Assembly (NCBI RefSeq): GCF_014641635.1
Contig: NZ_BMIC01000003.1
Span: 218,759 to 282,758 of the forward strand
Length of the DNA stretch: 64,000 nt
Direction of reading: 5' to 3'
Origin: Aquaticitalea lipolytica
GTDB lineage: Bacteria > Bacteroidota > Bacteroidia > Flavobacteriales > Flavobacteriaceae
The translations under genes were made by a program, and so were the position numbers. Position 1 is the stretch's first letter, and each line of letters begins with the position of its first letter. Below are positions 1 through 9,178 of this stretch, one piece after another. The notes beneath the pieces were generated by a model, which saw nothing but the letters and a program-made list of their open reading frames with translations, made no database searches and was not told the origin of the DNA.

Positions 1-1572
1 TAATGCTTTTGGTGAATAATATTCATGCCACTGCATTACATAACCATAGTTGCTTTTTGATGTTACAGTTCCTGTTTTTAACTGCAAATCGGTCACTTCG
101 TTACCTATGTTTGCTGTTGATACATTTTCATCGTAATCTAAATTAAAAGCTAGTGGGAACGTCCATGCCGAAATATCATAAAACAAACTATCTTGAAACG
201 ACGTGCGTTTTTCGAACATCGCTTGAATTAAACGTGCATTCTTCTGATTTTTAGGAATAATAAAACTATATCCTTTTTTGAATTTTTTTCCATTTGATGT
301 AAAATCAGACTTTACTTCATTTATGGTTATTTGATGGCGCTTAAGAATTTCTGCCAAATGATAGGTTGAAGCAGCATCTTTTTCATTACCAAAAACTATT
401 GCTTTTCCGTTGTCTTTTAAAGCTTCAGCTCTTGCATTTTTGTAAAAATCATGTTGATATTTTAAAATATCTTCTCGCATTGTTTTTGCTGCTTCTAATG
501 TAGATAATGCAGCAGTAAATTGATTTCTAATCGTAAATGGGAATGTTAGAATACCATTATCACTTTCTTGTATATGGCCACGAGAACTGGCTTGCTCAAA
601 CAAAATACCTATACTTCCATTAATATCAGGAAACGTTGAGCCTTTGCCATAATAGAAATCGTCGTAATCTTCTTCTGTGTAGTACAATGAACCAATTTTA
701 TTTAAAGCATTAGCATGAAAATCGCCAATGCGTCTTGTAAGTTCTTGATTTAGTTTTGGTGTTAATGGGTGAGTTCTACTTGGTATTCCTGGTTGAAAAA
801 AGAAAGTAGAATTTGTTCCCATTTCATGATGGTCTGTTAAAATATTTGGTAACCATTTATGAAACGTTTGTATTCTTACTCTAGATTCAGGTAATTGTAC
901 AGGTAACCAATCTCTATTCATATCAAACCAATAGTGATTTGTACGTCCACCAGGCCAAACCTCGTTATATTCTCTGTCGTTTGGATCTGGATTTAGATTA
1001 TTACTTTTATTAGTATTTGCCCAATACGCAAAGCGTTGTAAGCCATCAGGATTAAATGAAGGGTCAAATAAAATAACAGTGTTGTCAAGTAAATTTTTAA
1101 CATCATCACTTTCAGCAGCAGCGAGATAATAAGCAACTAATAACGCTGCGTTTGAGCCACTAGGTTCATTTCCATGAATTGAAAATCCTTGATATACTAC
1201 AATAGGCATTTCAGAAATATTTACAGCATTGTTGTTATTTGTAGCATCTACATGTGCTTTACGAATGCTTTCAAGGTTTTGATGATTCTTAGGCGATGTT
1301 ATGGTAAGCAACAGTAAAGGTCTGTCTTCAAATGTTGTTCCTCTGTTTTCAATAGTAATTCTATCAGATGCTGCATCTAATGCATACATGTATTGTGCTA
1401 GTTTATCATGAGTAACATGCCATTTTCCAACCTCATGACCAATTACCGATTGTGGTGTTGGTATGTTAGAATTATAGCTGGTGTTTTGAGGTAAATAGTA
1501 ATCGAGCTGCGTTTGCGATTGCGATAAAAGGGTAAAGGAAGCTAAAAAAACAAGTAAGAACAGATTTTTCAT
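1..1572 (-). CDS. M14 family zinc carboxypeptidase, C-terminal part cut by window edge
   Basis: A secreted metallocarboxypeptidase; 524 codons are visible and the frame is still open at base 1. The start at 1572 gives MKNLFLLVFLASFTLLSQSQTQ, a typical signal peptide (predicted cut after SQSQ). M14 hallmarks are visible in order: the HxxE zinc pair in QGFSIHGNEPSGSNA, an N-R pair in YWFDMNRDW, the third zinc ligand region in LTDHHEMG, and a likely catalytic Glu in ILFEQASSRG. The protein is expected to remove C-terminal residues from peptides in the periplasm or outside the cell. Relatives in Flavobacteriia are long (often about 800 residues), so a substantial part lies outside the window. A sorting domain for type IX secretion cannot be assessed because the C terminus is missing. 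Family assignment is firm; substrate is unknown. Confidence 0.9.
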   Translation of the reverse strand, partial: MKNLFLLVFLASFTLLSQSQTQLDYYLPQNTSYNSNIPTPQSVIGHEVGKWHVTHDKLAQYMYALDAASDRITIENRGTTFEDRPLLLLTITSPKNHQNLESIRKAHVDATNNNNAVNISEMPIVVYQGFSIHGNEPSGSNAALLVAYYLAAAESDDVKNLLDNTVILFDPSFNPDGLQRFAYWANTNKSNNLNPDPNDREYNEVWPGGRTNHYWFDMNRDWLPVQLPESRVRIQTFHKWLPNILTDHHEMGTNSTFFFQPGIPSRTHPLTPKLNQELTRRIGDFHANALNKIGSLYYTEEDYDDFYYGKGSTFPDINGSIGILFEQASSRGHIQESDNGILTFPFTIRNQFTAALSTLEAAKTMREDILKYQHDFYKNARAEALKDNGKAIVFGNEKDAASTYHLAEILKRHQITINEVKSDFTSNGKKFKKGYSFIIPKNQKNARLIQAMFEKRTSFQDSLFYDISAWTFPLAFNLDYDENVSTANIGNEVTDLQLKTGTVTSKSNYGYVMQWHEYYSPKAL

Positions 1573-1597
1573 ATAGTATAAGTTAGGATATAAATAT

Positions 1598-1627
1598 AAA
1601 AAAACCGCTACTTTAAAGTAACGGTTT
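1598..1627 (-). terminator. Rho-independent terminator downstream of the DUF3276 gene
   Basis: On the minus strand an interrupted stem pairs AAACCG (1622-1627 region) with CGGTTT (1602-1607 region), enclosing TACTT/AAGTA, and is followed by a run of T. It separates the DUF3276 gene from the carboxypeptidase gene. Confidence 0.7.
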
Positions 1628-1651
1628 GTGTGTATTTTAACATTGAATAAA

Positions 1652-2041
1652 TTAAATGTCTTCAAAATTGATATCAGTAAAACTTCCAGTCGATTTTGGA
1701 GTTTCATCTTCAACAGTAGCTTCTGTTGTATCAAAATCATCTTTTTTAAAGTCTTTTTGATGACGTTCGCTAATAACTTCATCACCTTTTTCGTCAACTA
1801 TATAAGATGTCATTTCGTTTAAAATCTCACTAAATTCAGCAAAATCTTCTTTGTATAAATAGATTTTATGCTTTTTGTAATGAAAAGAACCATCGTCATT
1901 AGTAAACTTTTTACTTTCAGTGATAGTAAGATAATAATCTCCAGCTTTAGTAGCTCTCACATCAAAAAAATAGGTTCTTCTTCCTGCTCTTAATACTTTA
2001 GAGAAAATTTCCTCTTTCTCCATCATTTCATTATCACTCAT
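1652..2041 (-). CDS. DUF3276 (PUR-alpha-like) nucleic-acid-binding protein
   Basis: A 129-residue cytoplasmic protein. The central part (about residues 10-95, from EEIFSKVLRAGRRTYFFDVR to the acidic linker) matches the DUF3276 family of Bacteroidota, a compact fold related to the eukaryotic PUR-alpha repeat and expected to bind single-stranded DNA or RNA. The C-terminal 30 residues are acidic and rich in Thr and Asp, so probably disordered. No signal peptide or membrane segment. It stands alone: the terminator at 1598-1627 follows, and the upstream ABC gene ends 150 bases away. Family call is strong; cellular role is not established. Confidence 0.85.
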   Translation of the reverse strand: MSDNEMMEKEEIFSKVLRAGRRTYFFDVRATKAGDYYLTITESKKFTNDDGSFHYKKHKIYLYKEDFAEFSEILNEMTSYIVDEKGDEVISERHQKDFKKDDFDTTEATVEDETPKSTGSFTDINFEDI

Positions 2042-2190
2042 AATTTTTTTAAATTAATTCGGTTTGTGTCTCAAAAATCTAAAAAAAAAGAATAGTAACC
2101 AACAAATTATGTTATTTCTTTTAGTTGATAGTATAATAATTGATTAGTGATACTCTGGTTTTTGTTTTAAAAAGCAATACAAAATTCTGA

Positions 2191-3954
2191 TTATAAGTTG
2201 TTTGAATTGTTTTCTGTGAGTTGGTTTAAGTACAGTTTTTTGTAATATCCATCTACATCTATCAAGCTTTCATGAGATCCAGTTTGAATGATTCTCCCAT
2301 CATCTAAAACAATTATTTTATCAGCATTTTTAGCTGATGAAACTCTATGACTTACTATTATTGTTGTTTTGCCTACAATTAGCTTGCTTAAATTTTTAAG
2401 TATTTTTTCTTCTGTTTCTGTATCTACTGCAGATAGGCAATCGTCAAATAATAAAATTTTTGGTTCTTTAATTATTGCTCTAGCAATAGAAACACGCTGC
2501 TTTTGTCCACCAGAAAGTGTAATACCACGTTCACCAAGTATAGTATTGTAACCATTGGTAAATCCTTTAATATTTTTGTGTACATCTGCATTTTTAGCAG
2601 CATTAATTACTTCCTCTTCTGTTGCATCTTCTTTTCCAAACATAATATTGTTTTTTATAGAGTCTGAAAACAAAAATGCATCTTGAGGTACGTAGCCAAT
2701 ACTATTTCTTAGACTTTTTAGGTTTAGTTTGTCTATTTCAATACCATCAATAGTTATTTGACCACTGTTAATATCATAAAGTCGACCAATTAAGTCTAAA
2801 ATTGTAGATTTTCCTGAACCTGTATTTCCTAATATAGCTAATGTTTGTCCTTTATCAATTGTAAAGCTAACATCTTTTAATGCTTGAATATTTGTGTCTG
2901 GATATATAAATGATACGTTTTTAAACTCAATAGCACCATCAATTTTTGAAGGCTCAATGGTTTTGTTTTTAATTTCAGGATCTTGCTTTAAAAACTCATT
3001 AATACGTTTTTGAGATGCTTCTGCTTGTTGTACAACAGATGTTACCCAGCCAACAGTGGCAACAGGCCATGTTAGTAAGTTAACGTAGATAATAAACTTG
3101 GCAATAACACCTATACTATCTATTTCGCCATTGATATACTGTAAACCACCTATGTAAATAACAATAACGTTACTCAATCCTATTAAGAAAATCATTAAAG
3201 GAAAAAATAGTGCTTGCACTTTTACTAAATCGATATTTTTTTGTCTACTCTCAGCTGATAAGATATCAAAGTCACGATTTATTTGGTCTTCAATACTATA
3301 TGATTTTATAACACTTACACCACTAAACGATTCTTGAGTAAAGGTTGATAGTTTTGCTAGCCACACCTGAACAATCGTACTTTTTTTATGAATTTTTTTA
3401 CTTAATACATAAATGAAAAACGAGAGTATTGGTAAAGGAATTATTGTGTACAGTGTAAGCATTGGAGCTTCTCTAAACATTAAAAATAGTGCAATAATAA
3501 AAAGGGTTAACGTATTAATGCTGTACATAAGAGCTGGACCAACATACTCTCTAACTTTACCAACATCCTCACTTATTCGACTCATTAAATCTCCTGTTCT
3601 ATTAGATTTATAAAAGCCTAACGATAGTCTTTGGTATTGTTGATATACTTCGTTTTTTAAATCGTACTCAACATATCTAGAAACATTAATCAATGTTTGT
3701 CTCATTAAAAAAGTAAAAATACCACCAACTATAGCTGCTCCAACCAGGTATAGCAAGTTTATGGTTAATTCTTTTTTATAAACTTCTAAAGTAATTTCAC
3801 CATTTATTTTTTTTGTAATAGTATCAACTATTTCACCAATTAATTCTGGCGTAAATAGTAAAAAAATTCTAGCAATAATGGTTATGATTATACCTGAAAG
3901 CAGTTTGTATCTATACTTGTAAAAATATTTGTTAATATGCTGTAATTCTTTCAT
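2191..3954 (-). CDS. ABC transporter, fused permease and ATPase (type IV exporter half)
   Basis: A 587-residue exporter half-transporter. Residues 1-310 carry about six membrane segments (ABC_membrane), residues 340-575 the ATPase. Visible motifs are Walker A GNTGSGKST (about 375-383), Q-loop region YVPQDAFLF, signature LSGGQKQR, Walker B ILLFDD and H-loop SHR. Exporters of this MsbA/YheI class move lipids, drugs or peptides across the inner membrane as dimers. The residue after the Walker B Asp, normally the catalytic Glu, is Asp here (LFDDCLSAVD), as in the degenerate site of some heterodimeric exporters, yet no partner half gene lies beside it. Monocistronic by context. Substrate unknown. 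Confidence 0.9.
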   Translation of the reverse strand: MKELQHINKYFYKYRYKLLSGIIITIIARIFLLFTPELIGEIVDTITKKINGEITLEVYKKELTINLLYLVGAAIVGGIFTFLMRQTLINVSRYVEYDLKNEVYQQYQRLSLGFYKSNRTGDLMSRISEDVGKVREYVGPALMYSINTLTLFIIALFLMFREAPMLTLYTIIPLPILSFFIYVLSKKIHKKSTIVQVWLAKLSTFTQESFSGVSVIKSYSIEDQINRDFDILSAESRQKNIDLVKVQALFFPLMIFLIGLSNVIVIYIGGLQYINGEIDSIGVIAKFIIYVNLLTWPVATVGWVTSVVQQAEASQKRINEFLKQDPEIKNKTIEPSKIDGAIEFKNVSFIYPDTNIQALKDVSFTIDKGQTLAILGNTGSGKSTILDLIGRLYDINSGQITIDGIEIDKLNLKSLRNSIGYVPQDAFLFSDSIKNNIMFGKEDATEEEVINAAKNADVHKNIKGFTNGYNTILGERGITLSGGQKQRVSIARAIIKEPKILLFDDCLSAVDTETEEKILKNLSKLIVGKTTIIVSHRVSSAKNADKIIVLDDGRIIQTGSHESLIDVDGYYKKLYLNQLTENNSNNL

Positions 3955-4011
3955 TTAAAGTATTGAGGCTTTTTAAGTTTTTAACAATATATCATTTTAA
4001 CATCCATATTT

Positions 4012-4042
4012 TTGTTAATACTCTAATATTGATTTATTTTTG
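4012..4042 (+). promoter_or_regulatory. Bacteroidota-type promoter of the leucine-type dehydrogenase gene
   Basis: TTG at 4012-4014 and TATTTTTG at 4035-4042 are separated by 20 bases, matching the flavobacterial consensus TTG-N17-23-TAnnTTTG. Transcription would start around 4046-4048, about 40 bases before the ATG at 4090. Confidence 0.75.
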
Positions 4043-4089
4043 CACGCTGTTTTTAGAGAATCTATAAACATTAAATCAAATTTTAATAT

Positions 4090-5187
4090 ATGATATCAGA
4101 CGTTATCAATGCTAAAGACCTTCCAAAGTTAGACCCAGTTTTTGGGCAATTGTCTTTTGATGATCATGAGCAAATTGTGTTTTGCAACGACAAAGATACT
4201 GGTTTAAAAGCAATAATTGGTATTCACAATACAGTTTTAGGACCAGCTCTTGGAGGTACAAGAATGTGGCAATATAATAATGAGTGGGAAGCATTAAATG
4301 ATGCTTTAAGGCTTTCAAGAGGTATGACGTTTAAGTCTGCTATCACAGGATTAAATCTTGGTGGAGGTAAAGCAGTGATAATTGGTGATGCTAAAACTCA
4401 AAAAACACCAGAACTTATGAGAAAGTTTGGTGAGTTTGTTCATTCATTAAGTGGAAAATATATTACTGCTGAAGATGTTGGTATGACTACCGACGACATG
4501 GATACAGTAAGAGAAGTTACACCTTATGTAACTGGTATTTCTGAAAGTAAAGGTGGAGCAGGTAACCCTTCTCCAATTACTGCTTATGGTGTGTTTATGG
4601 GAATGAAAGCAGCAGCTAAATTTAAGTTTGGCTCTGATGTTTTAGAAGATAAAAACATTCATGTGCAAGGTATTGGTCACGTTGGTGAGGCTCTAGTTGA
4701 GCATTTGGTTAACGAAGGAGCAAAGGTAACTATCTCTGATATTAGCCAAGAAAGATTAGAGACAGTTCGCTCTAAATACAACGTAACTATTTATGGTGGA
4801 AATGACGTCTATAGTGAAGAGATGGATATTTATGCGCCTTGTGCTCTTGGAGCTACTATTAATGATGCTACAATTAATAAAATTAAGGCTAAAATTATAG
4901 CAGGAGCTGCAAACAATCAGTTAGCAGAAGATAAACATGGTAAAATGCTTCAAGATAGAGGTATTGTTTACGCACCAGATTTTTTAATTAATGCTGGAGG
5001 TATTATTAATGTTTATGCTGAGTTAGAAAACTACGGAAGACAAGAAATTATTCGTAAAACAGAAAATATCTACAATACGACTATTGAAATCTTAGAACGT
5101 GCTAAAGCTAACGGAGTAACTACTAATACTGCAGCACTTAATATGGCTAAAGAAAGAATTGAAGCTCGAAAAAAAGAAAATTCTTAA
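4090..5187 (+). CDS. Leucine-type amino acid dehydrogenase (Glu/Leu/Phe/Val family)
   Basis: A 365-residue NAD-dependent oxidative deaminase that should convert branched-chain amino acids to 2-oxo acids and ammonia in the cytoplasm. The glycine-rich substrate motif GPALGGTRMW lies near residue 50, and the catalytic Lys lies in LNLGGGKAVI (about residue 90). The Rossmann domain starts at VQGIGHVGEALVEHL (about residue 195). Length fits leucine/valine dehydrogenases better than the 410-450 residue glutamate dehydrogenases. It is monocistronic with its own consensus promoter. HMG-CoA lyase at 16497 would act later in leucine catabolism, but it is not linked. Precise substrate preference cannot be told from sequence. 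Confidence 0.88.
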   Translation: MISDVINAKDLPKLDPVFGQLSFDDHEQIVFCNDKDTGLKAIIGIHNTVLGPALGGTRMWQYNNEWEALNDALRLSRGMTFKSAITGLNLGGGKAVIIGDAKTQKTPELMRKFGEFVHSLSGKYITAEDVGMTTDDMDTVREVTPYVTGISESKGGAGNPSPITAYGVFMGMKAAAKFKFGSDVLEDKNIHVQGIGHVGEALVEHLVNEGAKVTISDISQERLETVRSKYNVTIYGGNDVYSEEMDIYAPCALGATINDATINKIKAKIIAGAANNQLAEDKHGKMLQDRGIVYAPDFLINAGGIINVYAELENYGRQEIIRKTENIYNTTIEILERAKANGVTTNTAALNMAKERIEARKKENS

Positions 5188-5196
5188 AAAATACAT

Positions 5197-5217
5197 TATC
5201 AGAATAATGTTCTGATA
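5197..5217. promoter_or_regulatory. Inverted repeat overlapping the nusB -33 region
   Basis: TATCAGAA (5197-5204) and TTCTGATA (5210-5217) form a perfect 8-bp inverted repeat with a 5-base gap. No T-run follows, so it is a poor terminator. Its right arm overlaps TTC (5210-5212), which sits 19 bases before the -7 box TATTTTTG (5232-5239). A repressor operator is plausible; the regulator is unknown. Confidence 0.4.
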
Positions 5218-5239
5218 TCACAAAATAATATTATTTTTG
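5210..5239 (+). promoter_or_regulatory. Probable nusB promoter
   Basis: A perfect -7 box TATTTTTG at 5232-5239, with a one-mismatch -33 element (TTC at 5210-5212) at 19-base spacing. The leader to the ATG at 5297 would be about 53 bases. Confidence 0.55.
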
Positions 5240-5296
5240 CGAGGCGAAAAAGTTTAAAAACTATTCGCCTCTTTAATTTATAAAAGTTCTTTACAT

Positions 5297-6241
5297 ATGC
5301 TAAATAGAAGACATATTCGTATAAAAGTAATGCAAACCTTATATGCGTTTGATGGTTCAGAAAGTGACGATTTAAAAAAGGATGAAAGATTTCTTATTCA
5401 AAGTCTTGAGAATATGTACGACCTACATCTGTTAATGATGTCTTTGTTTATTGAAGTTCAAAAAAGAGCTGAAGACCAATTGGAGAAAGTTCAAAAAAAG
5501 CATTTAGCAACTAAAGAAGAAAAAAATCCCAACAAAAAATTTATTAATAACAGTATTCTGCAATTTTTGAAGAATAACGAAGTTGTTAAAAACGAATTAG
5601 AAAAGCGTAAAATTGATTACTGGTATTTAGATTTTGAATACGTAGATATTATTTATAAAGCTATTTTAGAAAGTGATATTTATGCAGATTATATGAAAAC
5701 AGAAGAGTCTTCATTTAAAGAAGATAAAGACTTCTTAGTTGATGTGTTTTCAGAAATTATTGCTCCAAACGAAAAGCTTTATGAATACATCGAAGACAAG
5801 AAGTTAACTTGGGTAGATGATTTACCTGTAATTAACACAAGTATTCTTAAGTTATTAAGAAAAGTTAAGAAAGACTCATTAGATACTTATTTTACACCAG
5901 AACTTTTTAAAGACGATGAAGATAAGGACTATGCTGTGGTATTATTTAAAAAAACCATTTTAAATCGATCAAAGTTTAACGAAGAAATAGCTCAAAAAAC
6001 AACAAATTGGGATTCTGATAGAATTGCAAATTTAGACGCAATAATGCTTCAAATGGCTATTTGTGAGTTTCAAAAATTCCCTTCAATACCAGTAAAAGTA
6101 ACCATTAATGAGTATTTAGAATTAGCAAAAGAATACTCAACTCCAAAAAGTAGTTTCTTTATTAATGGTATTTTAGATAAAATTGTTAAAGAATATACTG
6201 AGCAAGGAAAACTAAATAAAATAGGTAGAGGATTGATGTAA
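5297..6241 (+). CDS. nusB: Transcription antitermination factor NusB (long flavobacterial form)
   Basis: NusB binds boxA RNA together with S10 (NusE) and supports rRNA antitermination and ribosome assembly. The N terminus MLNRRHIRIKVMQTLYAF has the family's Arg-rich RNA-binding start. The C-terminal core, with DRIANLDAIMLQMAICEF and VTINEYLELAKEYSTPKSSFFINGILDKI, occupies about residues 230-305. At 314 residues it is twice the length of E. coli NusB (139), with a long charged helical insert between the two conserved ends, which is usual in this phylum. It heads a run nusB, DUF1573 lipoprotein, yajC; gaps are 60 and 5 bases. Confidence 0.93.
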   Translation: MLNRRHIRIKVMQTLYAFDGSESDDLKKDERFLIQSLENMYDLHLLMMSLFIEVQKRAEDQLEKVQKKHLATKEEKNPNKKFINNSILQFLKNNEVVKNELEKRKIDYWYLDFEYVDIIYKAILESDIYADYMKTEESSFKEDKDFLVDVFSEIIAPNEKLYEYIEDKKLTWVDDLPVINTSILKLLRKVKKDSLDTYFTPELFKDDEDKDYAVVLFKKTILNRSKFNEEIAQKTTNWDSDRIANLDAIMLQMAICEFQKFPSIPVKVTINEYLELAKEYSTPKSSFFINGILDKIVKEYTEQGKLNKIGRGLM

Positions 6242-6301
6242 TAAGAAATATTTACTACTTTTAACCTCTCAAATTGAAATAATAATTTAAAAATTGAAAT
6301 C

Positions 6302-6883
6302 ATGAAAAAAGTAATATTAGGTTTAAGTGCACTTTGTTTAGTGGCTTTTACATCTTGTAAAGACAATGCAGAGAGTAAAATTAAATCTGAAAATGTAGCT
6401 GAAGCTGCGCAAAGAGACGCTAATTCTGGAAATTTCCCAACAATTGAGTTTAATGAAACAGTTCACGATTTTGGCTCAATTCCTAACGGAATACCAGTAT
6501 CTACAGTATTTACATATAAAAACGTTGGTAAATCTCCTTTAGTAGTAAGTAATATTAAAAGTACTTGCGGATGTACTGTACCATCAGATTGGACAAAAGA
6601 AGTTGCTCCAGGTGAAACAGGTGAGTTTAAAGTAGAGTTTAATGGTAAAGGTAATGGAAACCAAGTTTCTAAAACAATTACATTAACAACAAATACTGAA
6701 AAAGGTACTGAAACAGTAGAAATTAAAGCATTTGTAGAAGTTGATCCTAATGCACCAAAACAAAAAGCTGGAAGTGCAACTATTAATCCTGTTGGGTCTT
6801 CAAACTCACCAACGCCATTAATGCAAAATACGGCAACTAAAACGAGTACTCAACCAGGTCACGAAGGTCACAATCATAACTAA
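6302..6883 (+). CDS. DUF1573 lipoprotein with His-rich tail
   Basis: A 193-residue exported protein. MKKVILGLSALCLVAFTSC is a lipoprotein signal with lipobox FTSC (Cys19). Residues 45-150 form the DUF1573 Ig-like domain, recognised by HDFGSIPNG, the TCGCTVPSDW segment and PGETGEFKVEFN. The last 20 residues are low complexity and end GHEGHNHN, which could bind a metal; that is inference. The gene follows nusB and ends 5 bases before yajC, so the three are probably cotranscribed. DUF1573 proteins are abundant in Bacteroidota and without an assigned biochemical role. Confidence 0.88.
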   Translation: MKKVILGLSALCLVAFTSCKDNAESKIKSENVAEAAQRDANSGNFPTIEFNETVHDFGSIPNGIPVSTVFTYKNVGKSPLVVSNIKSTCGCTVPSDWTKEVAPGETGEFKVEFNGKGNGNQVSKTITLTTNTEKGTETVEIKAFVEVDPNAPKQKAGSATINPVGSSNSPTPLMQNTATKTSTQPGHEGHNHN

Positions 6884-6888
6884 TATAG

Positions 6889-7176
6889 ATGGAGCAATTA
6901 AGTAGTTTTTTACCTTTTATAGCAATGTTTGCTGTAGTGTATTTTTTTATGATAGCACCACAGATGAAACGAGCTAAACAAGAAAAAAAGTTTGCAAGCG
7001 AATTAAAAAAGGGAGATAAAGTAATTACTAAAAGCGGTATGCATGGTAAGGTTATCGAACTTAATGATAAAGATAGTAGTTGTGTAATTGAAACTTTAGC
7101 TGGAAAAATTAAATTTGAACGTTCAGCTATTTCAATGGAAATGAGTAAAAAAGTTAACTCTGACACTGCGTCTTAA
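6889..7176 (+). CDS. yajC: Preprotein translocase subunit YajC
   Basis: A 95-residue single-pass inner-membrane protein, an accessory part of the SecDF-YajC complex that assists Sec-dependent export. One membrane helix (about residues 5-25, FLPFIAMFAVVYFFMIAPQ) is followed by the characteristic QMKRAKQEKKF and the small soluble domain with LKKGDKVITKSGMHGKV. Length and order match the family. It begins 5 bases after the DUF1573 gene; secD/secF are not in the window. A strong hairpin terminator follows. Confidence 0.95.
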   Translation: MEQLSSFLPFIAMFAVVYFFMIAPQMKRAKQEKKFASELKKGDKVITKSGMHGKVIELNDKDSSCVIETLAGKIKFERSAISMEMSKKVNSDTAS

Positions 7177-7197
7177 TCGCAAAAACATAAAAAAATT

Positions 7198-7226
7198 AAA
7201 GCCACTTAAAATAAGTGGCTTTTTTA
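7198..7226. terminator. Bidirectional terminator between yajC and the YdeI-like gene
   Basis: GCCACTTA (7201-7208), loop AAA, TAAGTGGC (7212-7219), then a run of six T. Flanking A bases upstream allow termination from both convergent genes. Confidence 0.85.
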
Positions 7227-7823
7227 TTAGCAGTTTTTATACTTATCATTTAATCCTACACCTTTAAGAATCATAGGTGTAATTTTTTCTAAACGAGTTT
7301 GCTTTGTAGCATCTTGTTTTGCTGTTTGAATGTATTCTGCATACTCTCTTTGCTTACCAGGAGTTAGCATTTTAAAAGCATCGTTTAAAACAGAATTTTT
7401 ATTTAGAGCAGATTTTAATTCTGCTGGCATATCTACTTTTTTGCCTTTTCTTTCAGGTTTAATCTCTTTGCCTAATTTCTGATTTTGTATGGCTTCTTTT
7501 ACATAAGCTAGTACTGCAGCTTTATCTATATCTGCCATACCTGTAAATCGCATTTGACGTAACGCTTTGGTTTTTTCTTGAGCTTGCTCTAATAAGTTTT
7601 TTTCGTCTTTTAAAAAGACACCATTAAAAAACCAAATTCCAAAATGATTTTTAAAAGCACCAAGTCCAACAACATTTTTACCTTCTAGGGCATAAACAGG
7701 AGCACTCCATTTTAATGTCTCAGAAAGTTCGGTAGAATTTATTATAGATCGTAAAAGTGTTAACTCTTCACCAAAATGTGAATTTACCTCAATATACTCT
7801 TCAACTGAATAGACTTTTTTCAT
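7227..7823 (-). CDS. YdeI/OmdA-like protein with DUF1801 domain
   Basis: A 198-residue soluble protein. The N-terminal half (about 5-110) resembles DUF1801 (YdhG-like, frataxin-like fold), with LKWSAPVYALEGKNVVGLGAFKNHFGIWF-type sequence. The C-terminal half (about 130-195; ELKSALNKNSVLNDAFKMLTPGKQREYAEYI) matches the bacteriocin-protection YdeI/OmdA family. The name comes from an enterobacterial protein reported to affect resistance to cationic peptides; whether that holds here is unknown. No signal peptide. It is separated from pepT by 25 bases on the same strand and may be read with it. Confidence 0.8.
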   Translation of the reverse strand: MKKVYSVEEYIEVNSHFGEELTLLRSIINSTELSETLKWSAPVYALEGKNVVGLGAFKNHFGIWFFNGVFLKDEKNLLEQAQEKTKALRQMRFTGMADIDKAAVLAYVKEAIQNQKLGKEIKPERKGKKVDMPAELKSALNKNSVLNDAFKMLTPGKQREYAEYIQTAKQDATKQTRLEKITPMILKGVGLNDKYKNC

Positions 7824-7848
7824 AATAATCTTAAAATTACTAAAAAAA

Positions 7849-9093
7849 TTAATTCTTTAAAGCAGTTAATTCGGCTATCTTACAAATTACTTGAGTTGCT
7901 TTCACCATACTTTCTACTGGAACATATTCATATCGTCCATGGAAGTTATGTCCTCCTGCAAAAATATTTGGACAAGGTAAACCCATATAACTTAATTGTG
8001 AGCCATCTGTGCCACCTCTAATTGGTTTTATTAAGGGTTTTATACCTAATTGCTTCATTGCTTCTTCAGCAATATCAACAATGTGCATTACAGGCTCAAC
8101 TTTTTCTTTCATGTTATAATATTGGTCTTTTATTTCAACAACTATAACTTCTCTTTCGTATTGCGAATTAATTTCGTCAGCAAGATTTTGTATCATCTCT
8201 TTTCGAGCTTCAAAATGCTTCTTATCGTGATCACGAATTATATACTGTAATATAGTTTCTTCGACCTTTCCTTCTATACTACTTAAATGAAAAAAGCCTT
8301 GATAGTTTTCAGTATGTTCAGGTGTTTCTAGCTCTGGCAATGAGTTAATGAACTCTGTTGCAATGTACATAGAGTTAATCATTTTACCTTTTGCGTAACC
8401 AGGGTGAACAATCTTTCCTTTTACTTTAATAACTGCTCCTGCAGCATTAAAGTTTTCGTATTCTAATTCTCCAATTTGGCTTCCATCCATTGTATAAGCC
8501 CAATCTGCACCAAATTTTTCAACATCAAATTTATGAGCTCCTCTGCCAATTTCTTCATCTGGTGTAAAACCGACACGTATTTTACCATGCTTAATTTCTG
8601 GATGATTAATTAGATACTCCATGGCTGTAATAATTTCAGTTATTCCAGCTTTATCATCAGCGCCTAAAAGAGTCGTGCCATCTGTTGTAATTAATGTTTG
8701 ACCTTTGTACTGTAACAAATCATCAAATAAATCTGGAGATAGGATTATACCTTCTTCTTCATTAAGAATGATGTCTTTTCCGTTATAGTTTTTTATTATC
8801 TGCGGATTAACATTTGCTCCAGTAAAATCTGGAGTTGTATCAAAATGAGATATAAAACCTATAGTTGGTACATCATGATTAACATTACTAGGTAAAGTAG
8901 CCATAATGTAAGCATTTTCATCAATTGTGACGTCTTGCATCCCAATTGTTTTAAGTTCTTCAACTAACTTGTTTGCTAAATCCCATTGTTTTAAAGTACT
9001 AGGAGTTGTGCTTGATTTTGGATCAGACTCAGTGTCGATGATAATATAGCTTATGAATCTATCTATAATATTCTGCATATCAGATATTTGCAA
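7849..9093 (-). CDS. pepT: Peptidase T (M20B tripeptide aminopeptidase)
   Basis: A 414-residue cytoplasmic dinuclear zinc aminopeptidase that releases the N-terminal residue of tripeptides. M20 ligands are visible: His in [12 protein letters not shown] (about residue 80), Asp in [13 protein letters not shown] (about 145), the Glu-Glu pair in [16 protein letters not shown] (about 178), Asp in [18 protein letters not shown], and the C-terminal His in [14 protein letters not shown]. The dimerisation domain sits between about 210 and 315. Length agrees with E. coli PepT (408). The internal [10 protein letters not shown] segment is also typical of PepT. Confidence 0.95.
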   Translation of the reverse strand: MQISDMQNIIDRFISYIIIDTESDPKSSTTPSTLKQWDLANKLVEELKTIGMQDVTIDENAYIMATLPSNVNHDVPTIGFISHFDTTPDFTGANVNPQIIKNYNGKDIILNEEEGIILSPDLFDDLLQYKGQTLITTDGTTLLGADDKAGITEIITAMEYLINHPEIKHGKIRVGFTPDEEIGRGAHKFDVEKFGADWAYTMDGSQIGELEYENFNAAGAVIKVKGKIVHPGYAKGKMINSMYIATEFINSLPELETPEHTENYQGFFHLSSIEGKVEETILQYIIRDHDKKHFEARKEMIQNLADEINSQYEREVIVVEIKDQYYNMKEKVEPVMHIVDIAEEAMKQLGIKPLIKPIRGGTDGSQLSYMGLPCPNIFAGGHNFHGRYEYVPVESMVKATQVICKIAELTALKN

Positions 9094-9178
9094 TTTTTTT
9101 TAACAAAAATTTATAATTTTTCAAAAATACTAATTATTATTTCATTATATTGATTGGATAACCAAAAAATATTAACTA

